This document shows positions 51,490 through 60,419 of a stretch of DNA of 64,000 nt, in pieces. Positions within the stretch are counted from its first letter, which is position 1; each line of letters starts with the position of its first letter. Where the stretch lies: contig NZ_FSQZ01000001.1 in assembly GCF_900129645.1 (NCBI RefSeq), positions 1,512,001 to 1,576,000 on the forward strand. The letters run 5' to 3'. Position numbers and translations under genes: made by a program. The notes beneath the pieces were generated by a model, which was not told where the DNA came from, ran no database searches, and saw nothing but the letters and a program-made list of their open reading frames with translations. Source of the DNA: Acetomicrobium flavidum (lineage in GTDB: Bacteria > Synergistota > Synergistia > Synergistales > Acetomicrobiaceae).

Positions 51490-53999
51490 GTTTTTGAACT
51501 TCCTATGAGGGATGGAAACTTTATAAGGAAAGCGAAGGATTATATATGATGGCAGGTTTTTGAACTTCCTATGAGGGATGGAAACGATCACAGTGAGCGA
51601 ATGGGCCGACATGTACAGGAGTTTTTGAACTTCCTATGAGGGATGGAAACTGTTTCTGCCAAAGTCTTTTCATTTTATTTCCTCCTCGTTTTTGAACTTC
51701 CTATGAGGGATGGAAACCGCTGCGAACAGCGTTTCGAGATACTGCGGATCGTAGTTTTTGAACTTCCTATGAGGGATGGAAACATCTTATGTCGATATGC
51801 CATTCATGTCATATGAAAATAGTTTTTGAACTTCCTATGAGGGATGGAAACACCGCTTCGTATGAGCTGCTTGCAAAATAAGCTCCAAGTTTTTGAACTT
51901 CCTATGAGGGATGGAAACGGAATGTAGACGCCCTGTTGTGCCGCCCGTACCTCCGTTTTTGAACTTCCTATGAGGGATGGAAACTCACAAGTGGCCTCGT
52001 GCCCGTGCCTAGCGGCTAGGGTTTTTGAACTTCCTATGAGGGATGGAAACCGAAATCGCAAGCGAGACCTCGCGCCCGTTCCACAAGTTTTTGAACTTCC
52101 TATGAGGGATGGAAACTCTCCTCAATGTTTCTGTCACTGTGTTTCCGTGCGTGTTTTTGAACTTCCTATGAGGGATGGAAACAAACTTCTAAAAGACAAA
52201 ATAGAACATTTCATTTCAGTTTTTGAACTTCCTATGAGGGATGGAAACACGAATGCTTTGAGTTAATCCTTGAAATAGAGGGCGGGTTTTTGAACTTCCT
52301 ATGAGGGATGGAAACTCGTCCCAAATATCCTTCCGTCCTCTACCCACTCCCGTTTTTGAACTTCCTATGAGGGATGGAAACACGTTACAGGCGCCGAAAC
52401 GGTTTGACCTTTAACTCGTTTTTGAACTTCCTATGAGGGATGGAAACCACTTCCGCCTTCCACGCGTCCCAGCTGTACCCGTAAAGTTTTTGAACTTCCT
52501 ATGAGGGATGGAAACAGGCTGAAAACAAAGCGCTCCGTGAGGGGCTGGAGCGCGAGTTTTTGAACTTCCTATGAGGGATGGAAACTCTTCAATCCCGAGG
52601 TCATCTATGACCAGTACCCTGGTTTTTGAACTTCCTATGAGGGATGGAAACCCTCTTCCAACGTCCTCCTTAGCCTCGCCTGTTCCTCGTTTTTGAACTT
52701 CCTATGAGGGATGGAAACTCCTCCTCCTCGATTGCCGCGTCTTCATCACCAAGCACGTTTTTGAACTTCCTATGAGGGATGGAAACGAACATACTATCCG
52801 GGGCAGTCAGAAGCGGCAAGACATGTTTTTGAACTTCCTATGAGGGATGGAAACGGGTTGGCGACACGTGTGAAGTTACGCAACAAGCGAGTTTTTGAAC
52901 TTCCTATGAGGGATGGAAACGCATTACCTTTCTGACATAGTCCATCTCGCCATCAAGTGTTTTTGAACTTCCTATGAGGGATGGAAACCTTCATCCCCGT
53001 AGGCATACACAAGGCCGATCCCTTGTTTTTGAACTTCCTATGAGGGATGGAAACCGCTTGTATTCGACCGCAGACTTCGATATGCCCAACGTGTTTTTGA
53101 ACTTCCTATGAGGGATGGAAACGCGCAGGCCCATGCCATTCCGCCCTCGCCCACGCTTTTGCTGGTTTTTGAACTTCCTATGAGGGATGGAAACAGAGCA
53201 TCAGCGACAGCGTCAGGCTCAGTAGGGACTTGTTTTTGAACTTCCTATGAGGGATGGAAACAGAGCATCAGCGACAGCGTCAGGCTCAGTAGGGACTTGT
53301 TTTTGAACTTCCTATGAGGGATGGAAACTCCTTTTCATTTTCTTTGTCCCTCCTCAAGCTGTTTATAGTTTTTGAACTTCCTATGAGGGATGGAAACCGG
53401 CATATTCGGCGGGCGCGTCGGACGGCAGGCGGGGTTTTTGAACTTCCTATGAGGGATGGAAACTGATAAAACAGCAGCACAGGTTGTAAATTCTTCCTCG
53501 TTTTTGAACTTCCTATGAGGGATGGAAACACGACTTTTGCCAGCCAATTTATGAAATATGGCTTAGGTTTTTGAACTTCCTATGAGGGATGGAAACGCCA
53601 GGCACCGGCCGCCGCCAATGGGATCTTCTTCCCAGTTTTTGAACTTCCTATGAGGGATGGAAACCCGTCACCTCCTGTCATTCTCGCCCGCATTGCACTC
53701 GTTTTTGAACTTCCTATGAGGGATGGAAACGGGCAAAGGGCGGGATAAGGTCGTATCTGAGCTTTCCCGGTTTTTGAACTTCCTATGAGAGATGGAAACG
53801 GAGAAGAAGTCTTGCAAAACGTAAAAACAATACTCGTTTTTGAACTTCCTATGAGGGATGGAAACATAGCGATTATGACCCGGAATACGACAGAATAGAA
53901 CGTTTTTGAACTTCCTATGAGGGATGGAAACACATAGAGAGCCAAGGCGCTGCGGTAAACCCCATCATAGTTTTTGAACTTCCTATGAGGGATGGAAAC
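51490..53999 (+). CRISPR. CRISPR array, 38 repeats and 37 spacers
   Basis: The 30-base repeat starts GTTTTTGAACTT and ends GATGGAAAC. It is identical in 37 copies; the copy at 53770-53799 carries one G-to-A change. Spacers are 35-42 bases, mostly 36-38. First repeat 51490-51519, last 53970-53999. Spacers 26 (53195-53231) and 27 (53262-53298) are identical. Several spacer sequences translate into phage-type motifs. Many spacers are GC-richer than the repeats and flanking DNA. It belongs to the type I-B cas genes upstream. Confidence 0.98.
53165..53298 (+). repeat. Duplicated repeat-spacer unit
   Basis: The 67-base unit 53165-53231 is followed by an identical copy at 53232-53298 (spacers 26 and 27). 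It is a tandem duplication inside the array, not two independent acquisitions. Confidence 0.95.
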
Positions 54000-54208
54000 A
54001 TAAATGAAAAGGATATTTAAGTTGCTCCTAATATTGAAAAAACTGGCATTTGAATTGCTAGTATTTATATTATTAAAGTGTCTGTATTTTTGATCAGCCT
54101 AATACTTTAATTGATAGGTAAAAGATCTTTTTATACTTAATCTTAATTTATGAATAAAGAAAAAAGCGATTATAATTAAATAAAATCTCAAATTTGAGGT
54201 GAGCTATT

Positions 54209-55048
54209 GTGAAGATTTATATAAGCGTGGATATGGAAGGCGCAACTGGAGTAGTTAACCCCCTTCAAGTACGGGCAGAATCGCCGTCTGAGTATGCCTT
54301 TGGTTGTAAAATGCAACTTCATGATCTTAAGGCTGTAATAGACGGTGCTTTTGAGGGAGGGGCAACAGAAATACTTGTTAACGATTCTCATGCCCGAATG
54401 ATAAACGTAGATGTATCACAGCTTCCCCAAAATGTCAGGCTTATCTCCGGCAACCTTAAACCTTTGGCAATGGCAGAAGGCATAAAAGATGGTTGCGATT
54501 GCGCGTTTTTTGTGGCTTATCATGCTATGGCTGGAACTGTTAATGCTATACTGGATCACACAGTATCAAGTAAAACAATATTTAGTGTTAAACTTAATGG
54601 AACGTTAGTAGGCGAAACTGGGCTTAATGCAGCAGTGTGTATGGAAAGTAAGGTCCCCGTTGTTTTGGTTACTGGAGATAAGGCGGTCTCTGAAGAAGCA
54701 AAAATGCTCTTCGATAATGAAAGGATTGTAACATGTGCAGTAAAAGAGGGCCGTTCCAATAGTTGCGCCACCCTTTTGCCCCCTGAAGAGACCTATCAAC
54801 TATTGAAAGATGCTGCCGCAAGGGCCTTAAAAACCTTTAATTCGACCTACATTTCTCAAGATCTTTTCGAGTGCCCCTATAATTTGGAGATCACTTTTAG
54901 ACAGACCTCTCAATGTGATACGGTTTCTTACTTGCCAGGGATAAAAAGGTTGGATGGGAGAACAATTCAAGTGCAATGCGATTCTGCCGATAAAGTATGG
55001 CGGTGGGTTGATGCAGCAGTGACGCTGGCAAGTTCTGCTACAATTTAG
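54209..55048 (+). CDS. M55 family D-aminopeptidase (DppA-like)
   Basis: A 279-residue metal-dependent aminopeptidase of the DppA class, which removes D-amino acids from peptides. Metal motif SVDMEGATG is at residues 6-14. It is followed by VNDSHARM, FVAYHAMAGT (His) and GETGLNA. It starts with GTG after GAGGTGAGC, about 209 bases from the array end. A DUF3798 gene and an M24 peptidase follow with short gaps, so all three may form an operon for peptide use. The physiological substrate is not known. Confidence 0.88.
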   Translation: MKIYISVDMEGATGVVNPLQVRAESPSEYAFGCKMQLHDLKAVIDGAFEGGATEILVNDSHARMINVDVSQLPQNVRLISGNLKPLAMAEGIKDGCDCAFFVAYHAMAGTVNAILDHTVSSKTIFSVKLNGTLVGETGLNAAVCMESKVPVVLVTGDKAVSEEAKMLFDNERIVTCAVKEGRSNSCATLLPPEETYQLLKDAAARALKTFNSTYISQDLFECPYNLEITFRQTSQCDTVSYLPGIKRLDGRTIQVQCDSADKVWRWVDAAVTLASSATI

Positions 55049-55095
55049 CATATGGCAAAAATACTTTGCAATCTAGACTTGACGGGGGGAAAATC

Positions 55096-56292
55096 ATGAG
55101 GAGTAAAAGAATGGTATTGATACTTCTAACAATTGCTTTATTTGTTTTGTGTGGAAATAGCCTGGCTTATGCTGCAGCGCCGTACCATATTGGTATTGTG
55201 ACTGGGACCGTTTCTCAAGGCGAAGATCAGCTTCGGGGGGCAGAAAGGCTTATCGAGGAATACGGAGACGAGACTAAAGGCGGCATAATAAAACACGTTA
55301 CATATCCAGATAACTTTATGCAGGAAATGGAAACAACTATCAGCCAAATTGCGTCTTTAGCAGATGATCCTCTGATGAAAGCCATTATCGTTAACGAAGC
55401 AGTCCCTGGCACCACGGAGGCATTTAGGAGAGTGAAGGATAAAAGGCCCGATATTCTATGTTTCGCCGGTGAGCCGCATGAAGACCCAGCTGTCATATGT
55501 TCGATAGCAGATGCATGCGCAAACCTAAATGATATTTATAAAGGGTATCTGATCCCTGTAGCCGCAAAGATGATGGGTGCAACTGACTTTGTGCATATAT
55601 CTTTCCCAAGACACATGAGCTATGAGCTTCTATCTAGAAGGCGTAACATAATGGAAGCAACTTGCAAGGACATAGGAGTGAAGTTCCATTTTGAATCGGC
55701 TCCGGATCCGGTAAGCGATGTTGGTGTAGCAGGAGCACAACAATTCATCCTAGAAAAGGTACCAGCCTGGCTTGAAAAATACGGCAAGAAAACAGCGTTC
55801 TATTGCACGAATGATGCGCAAACTGAACCTTTGATCAGGCAAGTGGTAAATTATGGCGGTTATTTTGTTGAACCGAACGTCCCTTCACCTCTGTTAGGGT
55901 ATCCTGGTGCACTAGGTATAGATTTATCTGCAGAGAAGGGTAATTTTCCAGCAATAATAAAGAAGATTGAAGAAGTAATCATTCAAAAAGGAGCTTCAGG
56001 ACGTCTTGGCACCGCTACTTATTCTCACGCATATTGTACGACTGCCGCACTAGGGGAGTTTGCTAAAAGGGTTATAGACAAAAAGGCAAGTATAACATTA
56101 AAGGACTTAGTTGCTGCATATGAGAAGTTTACTCCTGGGGCGGCGTGGAATGGGAGTTATTATTTAGATCTGGGCACGGGCGTCGAAAGAAAGAATTTCA
56201 TGATGGTTTACCAGGATACCTACGTATTTGGGAAAGGCTATCTTGGTTTGACAAAGCTCAAGGTCCCCGAAAAGTATTTGACTATACGATAA
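55096..56292 (+). CDS. DUF3798 periplasmic-binding-like protein (copy B)
   Basis: A 398-residue exported protein with a signal peptide ending at LAYAAAPYHIG. Strongly similar to copies A and C across VTGTVSQGEDQLRGAE, HISFPRHMSYELLSRRR, QFILEKVPAWLEKYG and the C-terminal DTYVFGKGYLGLTKLKVP. The start is at ATG 55096, after GGGGGGAAAATC. It lies between the M55 and M24 peptidases, which supports a role in peptide or amino-acid capture. No transporter subunits are near. Confidence 0.9.
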   Translation: MRSKRMVLILLTIALFVLCGNSLAYAAAPYHIGIVTGTVSQGEDQLRGAERLIEEYGDETKGGIIKHVTYPDNFMQEMETTISQIASLADDPLMKAIIVNEAVPGTTEAFRRVKDKRPDILCFAGEPHEDPAVICSIADACANLNDIYKGYLIPVAAKMMGATDFVHISFPRHMSYELLSRRRNIMEATCKDIGVKFHFESAPDPVSDVGVAGAQQFILEKVPAWLEKYGKKTAFYCTNDAQTEPLIRQVVNYGGYFVEPNVPSPLLGYPGALGIDLSAEKGNFPAIIKKIEEVIIQKGASGRLGTATYSHAYCTTAALGEFAKRVIDKKASITLKDLVAAYEKFTPGAAWNGSYYLDLGTGVERKNFMMVYQDTYVFGKGYLGLTKLKVPEKYLTIR

Positions 56293-56317
56293 ATAAAAAG
56301 GATGGTAATGAGTTTTG

Positions 56318-57424
56318 ATGAATCGTAATTTGATCCTTGATAGACACAGCAGGGTTGGTAAAAGCTTGTGGCCAAACGGCATCGATGCCGTGGTGCTTTT
56401 TAATATCGAGGGTGTCGGGTGGGAAGACTTGTACTATTTTTCCGGTTTTCGAGGCACAAGCGGCGTTCTAATATTTGGCCCAAGGGAAAGGTTTTTAATC
56501 ACTGACGGCAGGTATATCTTGCAGGCTAGGGAACAATCACCTTTTACTGTGATAGATAAAGGCAATAATGAAGATATTGCTTTAGTGGAGTCATTGCTGA
56601 GAGATTTAGGCGCTAAAACGATTGGCATTAACGCTAAGACCCTGCCAAGCTATTTATACCTTAAATTAGCACGGCTTGGATTCGAATTGGTCGATGTGTC
56701 GGATGCCTTAGCTGTTTGTAGGCGAAAAAAATCGCAAGAAGAAGTTGAACTCATTAAAAAAGCCGCCGAGCAGGCCAGTAAGGCCTTTTTAAACATATTA
56801 AACGATATTAGGCCTGGCATCAAAGAAACGGAAGTAGCCGCAAGGCTGGAGTATGAAATGAGGCTTTTAGGCGCAGAAGGCGGTTGGGGAGATACGGGTT
56901 TCATAGTCGCTTCGGGTGAAAGGTCTGCCCTCCCTCACGGCAGACCTACCTTGCGGGAGTGGCAAAAGGGCGAATGGGCTACGATCGATTTTGGCGCCAG
57001 ATATGAAGGTTACGTTTCCGATATAACCAGGAACGTCTATATAGGGTCTCCATCTAAAAAGGCCGTGGAGATTCATAGCTTGCTGTGTATGGCCCATATC
57101 GAAGCGGTTTCAAGGATAAAACCTGGAGTTGCCGCTAGGGATGTCGATGCTGCAGCAAGGCAAATTTTAGCCAATCGAGGCCTGGATAAATATTTTACGC
57201 ACAGCTTAGGACATGGGATTGGCCTTGAGGTTCATGAAATGCCCAGACTATCGTCGAGATCTACGGATGTGCTCGAAGAGGGAGACGTTGTAACCGTCGA
57301 GCCGGGCGTTTATATGGAAGGCTATGGCGGCATGAGGGTGGAAGACGATTACCTCGTTACGGACAAGGGAGCGCAAAGGCTTACCGCAGATATTCCCATG
57401 GAGCTTTTTGTGGTGATGGTTTAA
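56318..57424 (+). CDS. M24 family Xaa-Pro aminopeptidase/dipeptidase
   Basis: A 368-residue pita-bread metallopeptidase. The N-terminal creatinase-like domain (residues ~1-130) is followed by the catalytic domain with metal ligands in ATIDFGARYEGYVSDITR, HSLGHGIGLEVHE, VVTVEPGVYM and GMRVEDDYLVT. It cleaves N-terminal or dipeptide bonds next to proline. The start is ATG 56318, just after DUF3798 copy B. AAAGGGCA at the stop and TGCCCTTTTTT 43 bases later may form a long-loop terminator. Confidence 0.9.
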   Translation: MNRNLILDRHSRVGKSLWPNGIDAVVLFNIEGVGWEDLYYFSGFRGTSGVLIFGPRERFLITDGRYILQAREQSPFTVIDKGNNEDIALVESLLRDLGAKTIGINAKTLPSYLYLKLARLGFELVDVSDALAVCRRKKSQEEVELIKKAAEQASKAFLNILNDIRPGIKETEVAARLEYEMRLLGAEGGWGDTGFIVASGERSALPHGRPTLREWQKGEWATIDFGARYEGYVSDITRNVYIGSPSKKAVEIHSLLCMAHIEAVSRIKPGVAARDVDAAARQILANRGLDKYFTHSLGHGIGLEVHEMPRLSSRSTDVLEEGDVVTVEPGVYMEGYGGMRVEDDYLVTDKGAQRLTADIPMELFVVMV

Positions 57425-57534
57425 AGGGCAAGGAGAAAAAATTTTTAAATCTTATGACCATATGAGGGTTACTGCCCTTTTTTGAGTATAATAAGTCTTG
57501 TGTCTATCCATATTGATGACGGGAGGATAAACTG

Positions 57535-58767
57535 ATGGATGACTTATATCGAGAATTTGAGTTGCGCAGGAAAGATTTTCCCTCCCTTGATCGGACCTAT
57601 AACGGTCATGTTTTAGCCTATTTTGACGGTCCTGGTGGAACACAGGTACCGAAGGCAGTGATGGATGCTGTCACGGCTTATTTTACGAATTGTAACGCTA
57701 ATTCCCATGGTTATTTCGTAACCACGATGGAATCCGACAGGTTAATAGCAGAGGCAAGAAATGCCGTCGCAGCTTTCTTGGGAGCGGAAGGCGGTAATAC
57801 CATCTCCTTTGGACAAAATATGACTACGTTGAACTATGCCCTAAGCAGAGCCATGGAAAGGTCCTTGCGACCGGGTGACGAGGTTCTCATCACCCAGTTG
57901 GATCACGAGGCAAATCGCGGTCCATGGTTGCGACTAAGGGAGCGTGGAGTTATCGTTCGCGAGGTGAAACTTCTTCCAAACGGTACGCTTAATATGGACG
58001 ATTTTCGCAAGAAGATGACGGAAAACACGCGCCTCGTCGCAATGGGTTTTTCTTCTAATGCCCTAGGGACTGTTAACGACGTTGCCACAGTCAGGCGTTG
58101 GACCTATGATGTTGGGGCTTACCTTTCGGTCGATGCGGTCCATTACGCCCCTCATTTTTCCATAGATGTTAAATCCCTGGGAGTGGACTTCTTGCTATGT
58201 TCTGCATATAAGTTTTATGGCCCTCACGTTGGGATCTTATATGCCAGGGAAGGTTTGCTCGAGCAGCTAGACTGCGAAAGGGTTTGCACTCAAGACCATA
58301 AAGCTCCCTATCGCATCGAGACCGGCACCCTAAATCACGAGGGCATAGCTGGAGTCAAGGCTGCCATCGAATATATCTCGACTTACGGGAAGGGCAATAC
58401 TTTGAGAGAAAAACTTGTATCCGCTATGGAAAAGATATCCTCCTACGAGCACGAACTTGCTTTGTACGCCTACAAGAACTTGGGATCCATTCCCGGCGTA
58501 ACGATATATGGTCCACACTTTGATGGAAGTCGCCGCGCCCCTACCATATCCTTCACCCTTGAGGGTCATGATCCCATCCAGGTGTGCAAGCATTTGAACG
58601 AAAAGGGGATACTGGCATGGGATGGTCACTTTTATGCGATACGTCCCGTAGAAATATTGGGATTGCTTGAAAGTGGTGGCCTTACGAGGATCGGCATTTC
58701 TTTATACAACACGAAGGAAGAGGTAGATAGGCTCGTAGATGCAGTTAAGGGATTGAGTGCGAGATAG
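57535..58767 (+). CDS. Class V aminotransferase (cysteine desulfurase-like PLP enzyme)
   Basis: A 410-residue PLP enzyme similar to cysteine desulfurase/selenocysteine lyase relatives of the VC1184 type. The PLP Lys is in LLCSAYKFYGPHVGIL; the Asp is in YLSVDAVHYAP. The loop where IscS/SufS carry the persulfide Cys does not show one; the end reads ESGGLTRIGISLYN. So a desulfurase role is not assured, and decarboxylase, racemase or epimerase activities are alternatives. The ATG follows GGGAGGA. A TATAAT-like sequence at 57487 may be its promoter. Confidence 0.8.
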   Translation: MDDLYREFELRRKDFPSLDRTYNGHVLAYFDGPGGTQVPKAVMDAVTAYFTNCNANSHGYFVTTMESDRLIAEARNAVAAFLGAEGGNTISFGQNMTTLNYALSRAMERSLRPGDEVLITQLDHEANRGPWLRLRERGVIVREVKLLPNGTLNMDDFRKKMTENTRLVAMGFSSNALGTVNDVATVRRWTYDVGAYLSVDAVHYAPHFSIDVKSLGVDFLLCSAYKFYGPHVGILYAREGLLEQLDCERVCTQDHKAPYRIETGTLNHEGIAGVKAAIEYISTYGKGNTLREKLVSAMEKISSYEHELALYAYKNLGSIPGVTIYGPHFDGSRRAPTISFTLEGHDPIQVCKHLNEKGILAWDGHFYAIRPVEILGLLESGGLTRIGISLYNTKEEVDRLVDAVKGLSAR

Positions 58768-58809
58768 ACGCAAAGGCCTGACAATGATCTGTCATAAGTA
58801 TTTAAAGCA

Positions 58810-58838
58810 TTGACCCTATCCTTTTTTGGTGCAATAAT
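58810..58838 (+). promoter_or_regulatory. Promoter of DUF3798 copy C
   Basis: TTGACC (58810-58815) and AATAAT (58833-58838) with a 17-base spacer, about 60 bases before the GTG start. Confidence 0.5.
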
Positions 58839-58898
58839 TCATTTTGGGATTGTTGCAACATTATGTTTTGTATATTTTATTAAGGGGAGGGAAAGTAC

Positions 58899-60098
58899 GT
58901 GAAAAAAGCCGGTAGTTTTGTTTTGATGCTCGCGGCTGTGGCGCTAGTTGTTTTATGCGGGTGTGGTGTGTCGTATGCGGCAGCGCCTTTTCATATTGGC
59001 GTCATGACTGGAACCGTATCGCAACAGGAAGACGAACTTCGCGGTGCCGAGAAACTGATGGAGATATATGGGGATGAGGCCCACGGAGGTATGGTAAAGC
59101 ACGTCACCTATCCCGATAACTTCATGCAAGAGATGGAAACTACGATAAGCCAGATAGTAGGCCTTGCGGATGATCCAAAGATGAAAGTGATCATCGCCAG
59201 CACGGCCGTCCCGGGCACCACCGAAGCATTTAGGAGGGTCAAGGAAAAAAGGCCGGATATATTGTGTTTAGCCGGAAACTCGCAAGAGGATCCGGGCGTC
59301 ATATCTTCTGTAGCTGATCTGACTGTGAATGCGAATGATATATATAGGGGTTACCTCCTTCCCGTCGCTGCCAAAAAGATGGGCGCAAAGAACTTCGTTC
59401 ATATTTCCTTCCCCAGGCACATGAGTTATGAGCTGCTTTCAAGAAGGCGCAACATAATGGAAGCTACATGCAAGGACATCGGAGTTAATTTTCACTTTGA
59501 AACGGCACCAGACCCGGTGAGCGATGTCGGTGTGGCTGGAGCCCAACAGTTCATATTGGAAAAAGTGCCCGCATGGCTAGAGAAATATGGCAAGGAAACT
59601 GCCTTCTTCTGCACTAACGACGCTCAGACCGAGCCGTTGATCAGGCAAATTGTAAATTACGGAGGATATTTTGTCGAACCCGATTACGCCTCTCCTTTAA
59701 TGGGATATCCGGGAGCGCTGGGATTGGATTTGACGGCTGAGAAGGGCAACTTCCCGGAGATAGTCAAAAAGATAGAAGAAGTTATAAAGCAAAAGGGAGC
59801 TAGCGGACGACTTGGCACATGGGTTTACTCTCATCCCTATGTTGTCACGGCCGGCTTAGGTGAATTGGGAAAGAGGGTAGTAGAGGGAAAGGCTAAACTC
59901 ACCGTCGAGGATTTCATAGCTGCGTGCAAGGGCATTACGCCGGGCATAAAGGTTAACGGTAGTCGTTATACAGACGTTAGCACGGGGGTTGAAAGGACAA
60001 ATTACATCATGGTTTACCAGGATACGTATGTATTTGGCAAAGGATATCTCGGCATGACTGAGATAGAGGTACCTAAAAAATATCTTTCAATAAAGTAG
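58899..60098 (+). CDS. DUF3798 periplasmic-binding-like protein (copy C)
   Basis: A 399-residue exported protein, similar to copies A and B throughout (MTGTVSQQEDELRGAEKLM, HISFPRHMSYELLSRRRN, CTNDAQTEPLIRQIVNYGGY). The hydrophobic signal segment includes VLCGC. This could be a weak lipobox, but the more likely cleavage is before AAPFH. It starts with GTG after GGGGAGG. A GC-rich hairpin follows; beyond it lies the broken gltS-like gene. No ABC transport genes are near. Confidence 0.9.
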   Translation: MKKAGSFVLMLAAVALVVLCGCGVSYAAAPFHIGVMTGTVSQQEDELRGAEKLMEIYGDEAHGGMVKHVTYPDNFMQEMETTISQIVGLADDPKMKVIIASTAVPGTTEAFRRVKEKRPDILCLAGNSQEDPGVISSVADLTVNANDIYRGYLLPVAAKKMGAKNFVHISFPRHMSYELLSRRRNIMEATCKDIGVNFHFETAPDPVSDVGVAGAQQFILEKVPAWLEKYGKETAFFCTNDAQTEPLIRQIVNYGGYFVEPDYASPLMGYPGALGLDLTAEKGNFPEIVKKIEEVIKQKGASGRLGTWVYSHPYVVTAGLGELGKRVVEGKAKLTVEDFIAACKGITPGIKVNGSRYTDVSTGVERTNYIMVYQDTYVFGKGYLGMTEIEVPKKYLSIK

Positions 60099-60419
60099 GA
60101 GCATTTGGCTAGATAAACAACTATATATGCAACAACAGGAAGAGGGGGGAAACCCCCTCTTCCTGCGTTAAAGTGAAAGTGTTATTTTAAAGTACAGTTA
60201 AAAGATAGCAATATGATCATAAAAAATTGCTGAAAGATGTGATAAGTTTGCTTTATCTAATGATTTCTTAATAATAGGAGGTAAATTGATGAAAGTATAC
60301 TTAAAATTACTTTACTATAACCTTTGAAGCTATATAATATTTTGTTAGGTGCTATAACTCCATAATTATTAGTGTTATTTACAGCATAATTACACTTAAT
60401 CTATCGGAGGGATCGAATT
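60099..60419. other. Intergenic region with terminator and leader of the broken gltS
   Basis: AT-rich 321-base gap. It contains the CAGGAAGAGGGGG/CCCCCTCTTCCTG hairpin (60136-60165) and, further on, several T-rich runs. TCGGAGGGA (60404-60412) gives the SD for the following gene. No further ORF of note. Confidence 0.6.
60136..60165 (+). terminator. Hairpin after DUF3798 copy C
   Basis: Perfect 13-bp stem with a GAAA tetraloop. The expected T-run is absent, so termination may be weak, or it may mark an mRNA 3' end. Confidence 0.6.

Noticed and set aside
51412-53945. ORFs inside the CRISPR array on both strands
   Set aside because: They consist of repeat translations (such as FPSLIGSSKT or VFELPMRDGN) and have no SD; they come from the 30-base repeat combined with spacers.
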